A stretch of 64,000 nucleotides of DNA, from positions 1,488,001-1,552,000 of the forward strand of contig NZ_JPOO01000003.1 of NCBI RefSeq assembly GCF_000733925.1, read 5' to 3'. The stretch's first letter is position 1. Every line of letters begins with the position of its first letter. Below the pieces are notes generated by a model. The model searched no databases. It was not told the origin of the DNA and saw only the letters and a program-made list of their open reading frames with translations. Shown in pieces: positions 46,066 through 55,993 of this stretch. Source of the DNA: Arenibacter algicola. Its GTDB lineage: Bacteria > Bacteroidota > Bacteroidia > Flavobacteriales > Flavobacteriaceae. The position numbers were made by a program, and so were the translations under genes.

Positions 46066-46909
46066 AGCTTTTGTGAAATTCAACCAGACCTTCTATGGGT
46101 CTTTGTCTTATAACACCTAGGATAAGATCATTTCTTTCCACTACGGTAGCAAGTTCTTCCCTAAGGTAATAGGCAATACTGCCTACAAAACTAACAGGTA
46201 CTTTTGTAGCCAATTCAAACTGCATAATGTAGTTGTTCACAAACTGCTGAAATCCCTTATCTATTACTCCTCTGCAATAAGGGTGGTTTTTATTTTCCAC
46301 AATAAATCTGGCAAAAGTGGCCAAATAAGTATTTGGATTGGGCTGTTTGTACAGATTCTCCTTGATTACATCGGCATCCAAATTGTATTCCTTCGCGAAC
46401 TTGGTCGCCAAATCCATTGGGATCTTATTAAAATAATAATCCCTTATCAATTTCCTTCCAAAAAAGTTACCACTACCATCATCCATAGGAATATATCCCA
46501 AAGAGGTAACCTTTTGATGCAACTTCTCACCATCATAATAGCTGCAATTGGAGCCCGTACCTAAAATACAAACAATTCCGTGCTGCCCAATTTTTGTAGT
46601 GGCAAATATGGCCGCATAGGTATCTTCCTTAACCTCCGCCTTCGCATTGGGAAAAAAATCATTAAAAATCTCGGTTAAAAATTTTTTCATCCTATCGGTA
46701 CCACAACCGGCACCATAAAAATACAAGTGGGTAACCTCCTCCCTATTCTTGGAAAGTTCAAAATTATTGGCCAAACGGTCTTCAATTACAGGACGTGTCA
46801 ATACTTCAGGACTTAATCCTAAGGTTTGGGTCATGAACAACTGGTTGCCCTTCTCATCCAAGGCAATCCAATCGGATTTTGTTGCACCACTATCTACAAT
46901 CAATATCAT
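46058..46909 (-). CDS. N-acetylglucosamine kinase-like protein (BadF/BadG ATPase family)
   Basis: 283 residues with the ASKHA fold: LIVDSGATKSDWIALDEKG at the N-terminus (phosphate 1), YFYGAGCGTDRM, CILGTGSNCSYYDG (phosphate 2) and PVSFVGSIAYYLREEL (adenosine region). It should phosphorylate GlcNAc or a similar amino sugar in the cytoplasm. The role would fit with NamZ and cell-wall recycling, or with GlcNAc from glycans of the first region. A hairpin terminator separates it from gapA upstream. It overlaps ridA convergently by 8 bp. Confidence 0.88.
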   Translation of the reverse strand: MILIVDSGATKSDWIALDEKGNQLFMTQTLGLSPEVLTRPVIEDRLANNFELSKNREEVTHLYFYGAGCGTDRMKKFLTEIFNDFFPNAKAEVKEDTYAAIFATTKIGQHGIVCILGTGSNCSYYDGEKLHQKVTSLGYIPMDDGSGNFFGRKLIRDYYFNKIPMDLATKFAKEYNLDADVIKENLYKQPNPNTYLATFARFIVENKNHPYCRGVIDKGFQQFVNNYIMQFELATKVPVSFVGSIAYYLREELATVVERNDLILGVIRQRPIEGLVEFHKSSI

Positions 46910-46929
46910 ATAACAAGATTATTAATAAA

Positions 46930-46971
46930 GAATCCTGAAAATAAGCAAAATATTGCTTAATCTCAGGATTC
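46930..46971 (-). terminator. Strong hairpin terminator after gapA
   Basis: GAATCCTGA (46930-46938) and TCAGGATTC (46963-46971) form the outer stem, AAGCAA and TTGCTT the inner stem; T-rich sequence follows on both sides, so it can stop transcription in both directions. It lies 23 bp after the gapA stop. Confidence 0.8.
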
Positions 46972-46993
46972 TTTTAATTATTACCCAATAAGA

Positions 46994-47995
46994 CTATAAT
47001 TTATGGATGTATTGCGCTAAGTCTACCAATTTATTGGAATATCCAGACTCGTTATCATACCAGGAAACAACTTTGAAGAATTTAGAATTCAATTCAATTC
47101 CAGCTCCAGCATCAAAAATACTGGTTCTAGCATCACCAATAAAATCCTGGGAAACAACTGCTTCTTCAGTATATCCCAAAATTCCTTTCAATTCTCCTTC
47201 AGAAGCCTTTTTAAATGCCTTCTTGATCTCCTCATAAGAAGTCTCCTTCTCCAAACGTACCGTTAAATCCACTACAGAAACATCGGCAGTTGGTACTCTA
47301 AAAGCCATACCTGTTAGTTTACCCAACAAGGATGGAATAACCTTGGTTACCGCCTTGGCAGCACCTGTTGAAGCTGGAATAATGTTCAATAGAGCACTTC
47401 TACCACCTCTCCAATCTTTTCTGGAAGGACCATCAACAGTCATTTGAGTAGCTGTTGTTGCGTGTACTGTAGTCATTAAAGCCTCTTCTATACCAAAACT
47501 ATCGTTCAATACTTTTGCCAAAGGAGCCAAACAGTTGGTAGTACAGGAAGCATTTGAAACAATTGTATCGGATGCTTTAACTTCCTTATGGTTAACACCC
47601 ATTACAAACATAGGAGCATTGCTGGAAGGAGCTGAAATAACCACTTTTTTGGCACCGCCATCTATATGATATTGTGCAGTTTCCAAAGTAGTAAAAATAC
47701 CGGTACATTCCGCAACGATATCGGCGCCAACCTCATCCCACTTCAAATTCTTTGGATCCCTTTCAGCAGTAATCCTAACCATTTTACCGTTTACTACCAA
47801 ATTACCATCCTTTACTTCAACGGTACCATTGAATTTTCCATGAACCGAATCATATTCCAACAAATAAGCAAGATGTTCCACATCCAGCAAATCGTTAATA
47901 GCAACTACATCTACATTATCTCTTTCTACGGTAGCTCTGAAGACCAATCTTCCAATTCTACCGAAACCGTTAATCCCTATTTTCAAGTTTGACAT
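46994..47995 (-). CDS. gapA: Glyceraldehyde-3-phosphate dehydrogenase, type I
   Basis: 333 residues. Rossmann start KIGINGFGRIGRLVFR, catalytic cysteine in SNASCTTNCLAPLAKV (about residue 150), followed by the histidine in TTVHATTATQ, and WYDNESGYSNKLVDL at the end. Acts in glycolysis. It follows pfkA after 23 bp, so the two glycolytic enzymes are one operon, closed by the hairpin at 46930-46971. Codon and amino-acid use look typical of a highly expressed gene. Confidence 0.98.
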   Translation of the reverse strand: MSNLKIGINGFGRIGRLVFRATVERDNVDVVAINDLLDVEHLAYLLEYDSVHGKFNGTVEVKDGNLVVNGKMVRITAERDPKNLKWDEVGADIVAECTGIFTTLETAQYHIDGGAKKVVISAPSSNAPMFVMGVNHKEVKASDTIVSNASCTTNCLAPLAKVLNDSFGIEEALMTTVHATTATQMTVDGPSRKDWRGGRSALLNIIPASTGAAKAVTKVIPSLLGKLTGMAFRVPTADVSVVDLTVRLEKETSYEEIKKAFKKASEGELKGILGYTEEAVVSQDFIGDARTSIFDAGAGIELNSKFFKVVSWYDNESGYSNKLVDLAQYIHKL

Positions 47996-48018
47996 TTCTA
48001 TTGTTTTTAATGTTTAAA

Positions 48019-49005
48019 TTATGTTGTCATGATATCGGAAACCCTCATAAGCTCCTTATCAATTTTTGTATGTCCTTTTATTGCCTTACTGATCGGTGTT
48101 AGGGTAATTGTATTATCCTGTATTCCCACCATTAAGTTAGTTTTCCCTTCCAACAATGCCTCTACTGCCTTAACACCCATTCTACTTGCCAAAACACGAT
48201 CGAAACAAGATGGCGCCCCACCTCTTTGCATATGTCCCAAAACGGATACGCGCACATCATAAATGGGAAGATGTTCTTCTACGTATTCTTTTAGTTCGAA
48301 AACATTTTTACCTGTTTTATCGCCTTCCGCTACCACCACTATACTGGATGATTTTCCGGATTGCTTACTGCGCTTCAAGGATTCCAACAATCTTTCGAGT
48401 CCCAAATTTTCCTCAGGAATCAAAATCTCTTCCGCTCCTGCACCAACTCCTGCATTTAAGGCGATGTGGCCTACATCACGACCCATAACCTCTACAAAGA
48501 ACAGTCTATTGTGCGAACTGGCCGTATCCCTAATTTTATCGATACATTCAACGGCTGTATTCAAGGCCGTGTCAAATCCTAAGGTATAAGTAGTGCCAAA
48601 AATATCGTTGTCTATAGTTCCCGGGATTCCGATTACTGGAAAATCAAATTCCTTATTAAAGGTCAATGCGCCTGTAAAGCTACCATCTCCGCCAATAACC
48701 ACAAATGCATCTATGCCCGCTTTTTTTAACTGATCGTAAGCTACTTGACGGCCTTCCTTGGTCCTAAATGGTAAACAACGGGCAGATTTAAGGATTGTAC
48801 CGCCCTTGTTTATAATGTTGTTCACACTACGGGCATCCATTACCTTAAAATCACCTTCCATCATGCCTTCATATCCTCTATAGATACCAACGCATTCAAC
48901 CTTCAAATAGGCACATGTACGTACTACTGCCCTAATAGCAGCATTCATTCCCGGTGAGTCTCCTCCTGATGTAAAAACACCAATCTTTTTTATTGCTGAA
49001 GCCAT
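48019..49005 (-). CDS. pfkA: ATP-dependent 6-phosphofructokinase
   Basis: 328 residues, bacterial PfkA type. Marks are KIGVFTSGGDSPGMNAAIRA (ATP site), VVIGGDGSFTGA (GGDGS, phosphate site; the glycine after GGD favours ATP as donor), GIPGTIDNDIFGT (catalytic TIDND) and VEVMGRDVGHIAL (fructose-6-phosphate site). First gene of the pfkA-gapA operon. Two -7-like boxes lie within 35 bp of the start codon. Confidence 0.98.
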   Translation of the reverse strand: MASAIKKIGVFTSGGDSPGMNAAIRAVVRTCAYLKVECVGIYRGYEGMMEGDFKVMDARSVNNIINKGGTILKSARCLPFRTKEGRQVAYDQLKKAGIDAFVVIGGDGSFTGALTFNKEFDFPVIGIPGTIDNDIFGTTYTLGFDTALNTAVECIDKIRDTASSHNRLFFVEVMGRDVGHIALNAGVGAGAEEILIPEENLGLERLLESLKRSKQSGKSSSIVVVAEGDKTGKNVFELKEYVEEHLPIYDVRVSVLGHMQRGGAPSCFDRVLASRMGVKAVEALLEGKTNLMVGIQDNTITLTPISKAIKGHTKIDKELMRVSDIMTT

Positions 49006-49021
49006 AAAAATTTTAAAAAAA

Positions 49022-49038
49022 CAAAACTAGCAAACTTA
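49022..49038 (-). promoter_or_regulatory. Two candidate -7 boxes for pfkA-gapA
   Basis: On the minus strand TAAGTTTG (49038-49031) and TAGTTTTG (49029-49022) both fit TAnnTTTG exactly. The first would give a leader of about 20 bases. No clear -33 TTTG is seen at the expected spacing. Confidence 0.4.
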
Positions 49039-49200
49039 TTCCAATAATTACCCCACTTTGGCTTTAATTTGACGTCAACGGACCACTCCAACGTTTTCGT
49101 TGAATAATTTCTTGGAAATTGTTAAATTCATAATCAATTCTTCAGGAAAAGTGATTATTTAGAAATTGTCCAAAACAACCAAAAAGGTCAAAAAATACTC

Positions 49201-52200
49201 TTAATTCCTCCCTAAAATCTTACGCAATAGCTCTTTAAAACTGTCGAAGTCTACTTGATAGGAAAGTCCAACACCTTGGGTATATCCCTGACGATCTGCC
49301 AGAAATTGCTGGATTTCATTTTCCCGATTGAATATTTTGGCACTTAGGGTCCCTTCTTCGTTCAACAAAATCTGAACTTCTACGTCACCGGCAACTACGG
49401 TTTCCGTCACTCCACCTACCGGGACCCCTACCCTTCCATTGAGTAGAACCCTGTCACTAATCTGGGTAGACAAGGTTACCCCTAATCTATTCTCTGTCTG
49501 TATATCTGTAGTTCTATCCAAAATACCTTGTTCATAAGACAAGCCAAAATTTACTTTGTCATTGTCGCCCGCCAATAGTGAATTGAGTATTCCTGAGGCA
49601 GATTGAAGCAGATTCCCCGTAACGGCCTGTTGGTTTATGCCTGTCTGTTCATTTACAAAAGAGCCCTGTGCCAATAGAAAAAGGGCATTTTTTTCGGCTA
49701 TGGTAGGATCTTGCAACCTGTATTCCAATTCGGATTTAACAATGGAGTTGGTACCAGGAAATTCTATCCTCCAATCTATAACCGGACTTTCCAGCTCTCC
49801 TGTGAGCCTTACCACCACATCGGTGGGTATTCGTCTTGTATATCCAGGATTGTCCAAGAGTGGGGCGGGATTGGCATTTAAGGAATATACGGCTTCCATA
49901 TTTAATTGCGCCGCCAAGGGCTCCCTTTCCCAAGTAATATTACCTCCAGGCTTCACCTTAAAGGTCTTATCTATAATACCGCCAAACTTATAGCGAAACT
50001 GCCCCGTCACCACAACGAAGTCCCCGTACATATTAAATTTACCGTTGGTATTGATCTCTATAAACAAAATTCCCGCACCTGTCCCCCTCAAAGAACTGCC
50101 AGTTTTGGTATCTACAACTATTTCAACCTCCGCATCAGGGGTAACATCAAGGTTAAAGGCCAGCTCAAGACCCTCAACCTCCTTTAAAACCCGTTGCCCC
50201 TTTTCCGTATCCTCTACTTTCTTTCCCACAAAATTGATAAATGAAAAATCCCCAACGCTAACCACATCACTTATCGGGATTTTTAAGGAAGTACCCCTTG
50301 CCGTTTCCCCGTCTACATTGATCGTAAGGGCTGTGGTGGGTCCAAATATTCTTCCCGTACCATTTAAATACCCAGCGCCATAGTACAATACCTCCTCCTT
50401 AAACGGAGTATTGAGTATTAAGAAACGGTCATTATTGGTATCTACATCCAAATCCAAACTCCAATCCTTAAATAACCTATGGGTTATGGTACCATCCAAG
50501 GTTGCCTTGGTACTCATGGCCACATCGGTAAGTTTGATCTTCTGAAAATGAAAGGTCTGGTCCGATAACTTTACCCTGGAGTATGGCGCAAAACTATAAT
50601 CCACATTTAAATAGGGAATAGCAATGCCGGCTTCATTTAAAGACAGTACACCGCTCCAATTGGGATTATTTATGGGCCCTTTTAAAATGGCGCTGCCCTG
50701 TAACAGGCCACGGATATTGGTAATAACGCCCTCTCCCAACGGACTAAATGGTTCCAGATTAAACTTATTGAAATCAACTATGAGATTTGTCTGGGGAATC
50801 TCCTCCCTGTTGGAGATATTTCCGACCACACTGAGCTTCTCAAACCCATTATCCACCAAGGAAGTGTTCACCACAAAATCGGTCAAATCCCTATTGCCTA
50901 CTATTCCAATGGCCAAATCTCCCAAGGTAATATTATTGACCCCAAAGTTTTTGATATTCAAATTGGAGGAAGGCAAATAAACATTATCCTTCTGCAAAAC
51001 GTTCAAGGTACCGTTTACCTCCCCATGCAACTTAAGACTATCTATTGCAGGCGTAATCTTACCCAGGGAAACAATCTTAAACTGGAGTTCGATATCCTTA
51101 TAGGTTGAATCTGCCAGTTGTCCCCGTAACCTAATTTGCTCCTGTTCATTATTGTTCATTACTACCTCCTCTATAGTAATACTATCCAATGTTTTATTTA
51201 GGATTACCTTATTCTTGCTGTTGCCATCCTTGTTGAGTATCCATTTATTTCCTTTAAAACTAACATCGGAAGTTTTTAGACCAATAACAGATTTGTTCTC
51301 CTTATTGAAGGTATGGTAGAAATTGAGGTTGTAACTGTCATTATACTCGCTACCCCCTTTAAATTCCGTTCTAAAGAACAGGGTATCCTTTAAAGTGGTG
51401 TTTATCAGATTAAAATCTTTTACGTCATAGTAGGGCGTTGCTAGATCCCCAATAGAAACGTAGGTATTGAACAAGGGGTTCTTATTGTCTATCTTAACAT
51501 CTATACTATCCAATTCATTACCATAGGCAACTATACTGGGCGATTTAAACGTTAGTTTAAAATCTCCTTCATCGGCAATAATATTACCCCTAATAAAGGT
51601 ATTGGGATCAAACTTTACCTCTGGGAAAAACACGTCCACTATCTTGTTGTAGATTTTGAAATTGAAGGCCAATCTCTGATTTGCCGAAATATTGAACGGT
51701 CTGTAATTGGTGTAAATACTTCCCAAGGAATTTTGGAGCAACCTACCCAATTCCTTGACTCTAAAATTGCCCTTTAAATATCCCGTAATTATATCCGGCG
51801 AATTAATATCGATAATGCGGGTGCTGTCATTTTCAAAGGTAGATGAGACCTTAAAATCCTCAAAGTAGTAGGTTTCGTTCTTGTTCTGGTAATTGGTTTT
51901 GGTAAATTTTATATCCCCGACAATATTGTCCAAGGAATTCCCACTAATATCCATATTTATATCCCCCTTAAAAATGGATACACTATCATTTATAATATTT
52001 ATCTTTTTAAGGTCGGCATAATCTACCGAGGCAATAAAATTGAAATTATTCCTGTTTTCCGCAAAATCGGCCAAGCCCTTAAAACTAAATTGCATATTTT
52101 CATCACTACATAAGAGGGAGCCATCAAAAAGCTGCTCTTTAAGAATCCCGGATACGTTGATATCCTTATAGTCGTAGCCATTAAAATTTATGGAATACAC

Positions 52201-53529
52201 CTGCCCTATTACCTCGGTGTTTAAATATTCCATAACCATTCCCTTGCCTTCCACATTAAAATCCAGATTTGTAATACCCACCTTGTCGGATTCGATTAAA
52301 TTTCCAAGATCAAAATCGATCAAAGACACAAAACCCTTGTAAGAGGCATCATCTATATGATCAATATCTGTAAGTTCCAGATCCACATAACTACTTCCAA
52401 TGAGGGTATTTATGTTGGCTTTGGTATTAATTGAAGATTCGGTGATAAGGGCGTCTCCCCTAACCGTAAACTGGCCCAGTTTCTGAATTGAAGACGGCAA
52501 CACATCCAAAATATTGGGAAGCAAGGCCCTAAGCTCGTAGTAACTGGAAGTAACATTCCTCATATTCGCTTCCAGCACAAAACCTACATCCTTTGTAAAT
52601 AGGTTCTTGAAATTAAAATCCCCACGGATTCCCGTATTATCCGTTGTTAAAAAAAGGTCGTTCGTATTCAAATCGTTCAGCACCCCATCAACCATAGTAG
52701 AGAATGAGACAATGATATCACTTCCAAATTCATTATAGAGCAAGTTCACCTCATTTAAGGCTACGGTAGATTCTACGAATTCGGCATCAATTTTTACCTT
52801 GTTCAAAAAGTCCTTAAAATCCTCCCGTTCGTAATTGAATATCACCTTGCCCAATAAATTGGATTGAGGGGTCTTGATGCTGAGGGAGTCAAAACGCATC
52901 TGCTGTTTGGTATACTTGAATTCTGTGGCCATTTCATTCACGACCACTCCCCTTTTACTATTAAAGGACATCTTTTGAATATTGGCCGCCACATCCGGAC
53001 CAACAATGGTAAAATCCGAAGCGGAAATATTAAGATCTACAAAATTCAACATTTCTGTTGTCTCCCTATTTTCGTCTATGAGCTTAAATTTACTATCGCT
53101 TATTTCTACGTCGGAGGAAGAAAAATAAAATGGCGGAGTCCCCGGGGCACGGGGTTTTTTATCGTCCAACTTATCAATAAACACCTCAAGATTGGTGCTC
53201 TTGTCATCCTGATAGGTTCTAAGTTTAAAATTGAGTCGCTCTATGGCTATATCGCCAAACTCCAATTTACCGTTCACCAAATTCCTAACGTTAAGGATGG
53301 AGGTACTTAAATTATCTATATAGAACAGGGTGTCCTGTTTGTAATCCTCAATATAAACGCCTTTGAGTGAAGTATCCCAGGAAATTAGGGAAATCCTTAA
53401 ACGATCAATATTAATATTGGTGCCAAATTCCTTATTGATCTCTGTTGTGGCATACTTGGCAAAACGGGTCTGGACAAATGGCAAGGAAAGTATAACACTG
53501 CCCAAAACGCAAATAAGAACGAGCACCAA
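49201..53529 (-). CDS. tamB: TamB-like translocation and assembly module protein
   Basis: 1442 residues from a TTG at 53529. One N-terminal membrane helix is followed by a very long beta-rich body of repeating strands (the lipid-transport groove of TamB/AsmA-like proteins) and the conserved C-terminal domain (about 1050-1440; TGQFRYKFGGIIDKTFKVKP, IPTDVVVRLTGELESP, NALFLLAQGSF). It spans the periplasm and helps move phospholipids or outer-membrane proteins. The frame stays open upstream to 53571 and the extra residues IKKLRKILVRVF look like the true positive N-terminus, yet no ATG, GTG or TTG begins them, so the start is uncertain. Divergent from tsaD. Confidence 0.92.
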   Translation of the reverse strand: MVLVLICVLGSVILSLPFVQTRFAKYATTEINKEFGTNINIDRLRISLISWDTSLKGVYIEDYKQDTLFYIDNLSTSILNVRNLVNGKLEFGDIAIERLNFKLRTYQDDKSTNLEVFIDKLDDKKPRAPGTPPFYFSSSDVEISDSKFKLIDENRETTEMLNFVDLNISASDFTIVGPDVAANIQKMSFNSKRGVVVNEMATEFKYTKQQMRFDSLSIKTPQSNLLGKVIFNYEREDFKDFLNKVKIDAEFVESTVALNEVNLLYNEFGSDIIVSFSTMVDGVLNDLNTNDLFLTTDNTGIRGDFNFKNLFTKDVGFVLEANMRNVTSSYYELRALLPNILDVLPSSIQKLGQFTVRGDALITESSINTKANINTLIGSSYVDLELTDIDHIDDASYKGFVSLIDFDLGNLIESDKVGITNLDFNVEGKGMVMEYLNTEVIGQVYSINFNGYDYKDINVSGILKEQLFDGSLLCSDENMQFSFKGLADFAENRNNFNFIASVDYADLKKINIINDSVSIFKGDINMDISGNSLDNIVGDIKFTKTNYQNKNETYYFEDFKVSSTFENDSTRIIDINSPDIITGYLKGNFRVKELGRLLQNSLGSIYTNYRPFNISANQRLAFNFKIYNKIVDVFFPEVKFDPNTFIRGNIIADEGDFKLTFKSPSIVAYGNELDSIDVKIDNKNPLFNTYVSIGDLATPYYDVKDFNLINTTLKDTLFFRTEFKGGSEYNDSYNLNFYHTFNKENKSVIGLKTSDVSFKGNKWILNKDGNSKNKVILNKTLDSITIEEVVMNNNEQEQIRLRGQLADSTYKDIELQFKIVSLGKITPAIDSLKLHGEVNGTLNVLQKDNVYLPSSNLNIKNFGVNNITLGDLAIGIVGNRDLTDFVVNTSLVDNGFEKLSVVGNISNREEIPQTNLIVDFNKFNLEPFSPLGEGVITNIRGLLQGSAILKGPINNPNWSGVLSLNEAGIAIPYLNVDYSFAPYSRVKLSDQTFHFQKIKLTDVAMSTKATLDGTITHRLFKDWSLDLDVDTNNDRFLILNTPFKEEVLYYGAGYLNGTGRIFGPTTALTINVDGETARGTSLKIPISDVVSVGDFSFINFVGKKVEDTEKGQRVLKEVEGLELAFNLDVTPDAEVEIVVDTKTGSSLRGTGAGILFIEINTNGKFNMYGDFVVVTGQFRYKFGGIIDKTFKVKPGGNITWEREPLAAQLNMEAVYSLNANPAPLLDNPGYTRRIPTDVVVRLTGELESPVIDWRIEFPGTNSIVKSELEYRLQDPTIAEKNALFLLAQGSFVNEQTGINQQAVTGNLLQSASGILNSLLAGDNDKVNFGLSYEQGILDRTTDIQTENRLGVTLSTQISDRVLLNGRVGVPVGGVTETVVAGDVEVQILLNEEGTLSAKIFNRENEIQQFLADRQGYTQGVGLSYQVDFDSFKELLRKILGRN

Positions 53530-53613
53530 AAATACTCTGACCAGAATTTTTCTTAATTTTTTGATAGGGCTTTATGTTTTACCTTTGTACATTCAAATTT
53601 TATTCCAAACAAA

Positions 53614-54639
53614 GTGGATAATAAAACTATTTATATTTTAGCCATTGAATCCTCGTGCGATGACACTTCTGCCGCAGTATTGTGCGGCAATAGGACACTT
53701 AGCAATATTGTGGCCACGCAAAAAATACATGAGGAATACGGCGGGGTTGTTCCCGAACTCGCCTCACGGGCACACCAACAAAATATTGTACCTGTGGTGC
53801 ACCAAGCATTAGCCAAAGCAAATATCGATAAAAAACAGTTATCCGCCATAGCTTTTACACGCGGACCAGGACTAATGGGATCTTTATTGGTAGGAACCTC
53901 TTTTGCCAAATCCCTTTCCTTGGGATTGGGTATTCCTTTAATTGAGGTAAACCATATGCAGGCCCATATTTTATCGCACTTTATTGAGGAAGAAAATTAC
54001 AAAATGCCTTCCTTCCCCTTTTTGGCAATGACCATTAGTGGAGGACATACGCAAGTAGTATTGGTAAAGGATTACTTTGACATGGAAATTTTAGGCGAGT
54101 CCTTGGATGACGCGGTAGGGGAAGCCTATGACAAGAGTGCAAAAATATTGGGACTTCCATATCCAGGTGGCCCCCTGGTTGACAAATATGCCCAGTTGGG
54201 AAACCCCAAGGCTTTTCCATTTCCCAAGCCCAAGGTAGATGGATTAAACTTCAGTTTTAGCGGTCTAAAGACCAGTATTCTGTATTTTATACAGCGGGAA
54301 ACAAAAAATAATCCAAATTTTATCGCTGAAAATTTAAACGATATCTGTGCTTCCATCCAATATACCATCATCAATATTCTAATGGATAAAATAAAGAAGG
54401 CCGTGAAGCAGACTGGTATAACACAAATAGCCATTGGCGGTGGAGTGTCTGCGAATTCGGGCATTAGACAGGCCCTTAAAAAGGCCGAGGAAAAATGGGG
54501 ATGGACCACCTATATCCCAAAATTTGAATATTGTACGGATAATGCCGCCATGATTGGCATTGTAGGATATTTGAAATACAAAGAAATGGACTTTGTAGAC
54601 CAAAGTATTACCGCCAAGGCGAGATACGTGATTGAATAA
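53614..54639 (+). CDS. tsaD: tRNA N6-adenosine threonylcarbamoyltransferase TsaD
   Basis: 341 residues from a GTG at 53614 (MDNKTIYILAIESSCDDTS). ASKHA-fold marks are AIESSCDDTSAAV, GGVVPELASRAHQQNI, FTRGPGLMGSLLVG, the metal-binding HMQAH and TISGGHTQVVLV. Full family length. It transfers the threonylcarbamoyl group to A37 of ANN-decoding tRNAs with TsaB and TsaE, which are encoded elsewhere. Head-to-head with tamB, an order often seen in flavobacteria. Confidence 0.97.
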   Translation: MDNKTIYILAIESSCDDTSAAVLCGNRTLSNIVATQKIHEEYGGVVPELASRAHQQNIVPVVHQALAKANIDKKQLSAIAFTRGPGLMGSLLVGTSFAKSLSLGLGIPLIEVNHMQAHILSHFIEEENYKMPSFPFLAMTISGGHTQVVLVKDYFDMEILGESLDDAVGEAYDKSAKILGLPYPGGPLVDKYAQLGNPKAFPFPKPKVDGLNFSFSGLKTSILYFIQRETKNNPNFIAENLNDICASIQYTIINILMDKIKKAVKQTGITQIAIGGGVSANSGIRQALKKAEEKWGWTTYIPKFEYCTDNAAMIGIVGYLKYKEMDFVDQSITAKARYVIE

Positions 54640-54640
54640 C

Positions 54641-54696
54641 AAGGTGAAAGGTTCAAGGTTCAAGGTCCAAGGTCCAAGGTTCAAGGTTTAAGGTTT
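54641..54696. repeat. Eight-copy heptamer tandem repeat after tsaD
   Basis: Eight contiguous 7-bp units of the form AAGGTNN, mostly AAGGTTC or AAGGTCC with AAGGTTT at the end, begin one base after the tsaD stop codon. Such repeats change copy number by slippage; here it is outside any gene. It lies in the leader of the TfoX-like gene. Confidence 0.85.
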
Positions 54697-54779
54697 ACTG
54701 AATATTGCTCCATTGCTTGATAGTCCTTGACTAGGACAAATGATTTTTTTGAATATGTATCTTGAAACCATAAAATATT

Positions 54780-55127
54780 ATGGCATACAACGAACAATTT
54801 GCGCAACGAATAAGAGCCAGTTTTGAATTGCAGCCCCAAGCTGTGCGATCGAATATTACCGAAAAGAAAATGTTTGGTGGAATTGCCTTTTTATATTGTG
54901 GCAAAATGACCGTAGGCATTATAAAGGACAATCTTATGGTAAGGGTCATCTCCAGTAAAATGGATAGGATTCTGAGTTCTGAACACGTAAGGCCTATGGA
55001 TTTCACAAACCGTCCCATGAAAGAGTTCGTCTATGTGTCCCAGGAGGGAATTGATACCGAGGAACAATTATTAAATTACATTGAATTAGGACTGGAACAC
55101 GCCAAACAAAAACTGAATAAATTATAA
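54780..55127 (+). CDS. TfoX N-terminal domain protein
   Basis: 115 residues that cover only the TfoX N-domain: KKMFGGIAFLYCGKMTVGII is its core and FVYVSQEGIDTEEQL the end. The C-terminal domain of Sxy/TfoX, the competence regulator, is absent, as in most Bacteroidota members, so a competence role should not be assumed. Cytoplasmic. It starts 84 bp after the heptamer repeat and is 16 bp upstream of rsmE. Confidence 0.85.
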   Translation: MAYNEQFAQRIRASFELQPQAVRSNITEKKMFGGIAFLYCGKMTVGIIKDNLMVRVISSKMDRILSSEHVRPMDFTNRPMKEFVYVSQEGIDTEEQLLNYIELGLEHAKQKLNKL

Positions 55128-55143
55128 TCTTCACAACTAGAGC

Positions 55144-55848
55144 ATGCAACTTTTCTACCATCCCGAATTAGAAAACAATACGGACCAATTTATTTTTCCT
55201 CCCGATGAAAGTCGGCATATTTCCAAAGTACTGAGGAAAAATGCGGGCGATATTTTGCAGATCACCAACGGCAAAGGGCTTTGGTTTGAAGCTGAGATTC
55301 TTGTTCCCGACCATAAAAAATGTAAGGCAAAAGTAGTTTCCCGAACCCAGGTACCGCCAAAACCGTATCAACTCCATATGGTTGTGGCCCCAACAAAACT
55401 TAACGACCGCTTTGAGTGGTTTTTGGAGAAGGCAACGGAAATTGGGGTTCATCAGATTACCCCCATTATTTGTGACCATTCCGAAAGAAAGGTCATTAAA
55501 ATGGACAGAATGGAGAAAGTTATCCAAGCTGCCATGAAACAATCCCTACAATCCCATTTGCCACAATTAAATCCCGCTATTTCCTTTAAAGAATACATGA
55601 CCCAACCTAAGAGTGGGGAACTTTACATAGCACATTGCGAGGAAGATAAAAAAACGGAACTGTCCCATTGCGCAGCTGCCAAAGAAAACACTACCATCTT
55701 AATTGGCCCGGAAGGCGATTTCTCTCCGGAAGAGATAAAATTGGCCTTGGACAACGGATTTGGGGCGGTTGCTTTGGGAAACACAAGGTTGCGCACAGAA
55801 ACTGCAGCCATAGTGGCCTGTACCACCATTGCCTTAATTAACTTGTAA
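55144..55848 (+). CDS. rsmE: 16S rRNA (uracil-1498-N3)-methyltransferase RsmE
   Basis: 234 residues, SPOUT fold. The N-terminal PUA-like part has ESRHISKVLRKNAGDIL; the C-terminal knot has ATEIGVHQITPI, QAAMKQSLQSHLPQL, LIGPEGDFSPEEI and LGNTRLRTETAAI, the SAM-binding signature. Full length. It modifies U1498 of 16S rRNA. Second gene of a plus-strand run with the TfoX-like, DUF4159 and AI-2E genes. Confidence 0.96.
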   Translation: MQLFYHPELENNTDQFIFPPDESRHISKVLRKNAGDILQITNGKGLWFEAEILVPDHKKCKAKVVSRTQVPPKPYQLHMVVAPTKLNDRFEWFLEKATEIGVHQITPIICDHSERKVIKMDRMEKVIQAAMKQSLQSHLPQLNPAISFKEYMTQPKSGELYIAHCEEDKKTELSHCAAAKENTTILIGPEGDFSPEEIKLALDNGFGAVALGNTRLRTETAAIVACTTIALINL

Positions 55849-55993
55849 TGCACAACTGGACATATCTTGGCGAGGTATAGTTTTATTAAGAATTAATATT
55901 CTTTGCCAAACCATGGAATGTTATACATGGCCCTTTTAGTTTTTTAACTGGTTAATATTCTTAAATTTGAATATCGTAATAGTCCGAGTGCAT

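Noticed and set aside
52864..53310. A 148-codon plus-strand frame inside tamB
   Set aside because: It lies opposite the conserved TamB N-terminal region and shows no domain or signal of its own.
54641..54696. CRISPR-like array
   Set aside because: The units are 7 bp and contiguous, with no spacers and no cas genes nearby.
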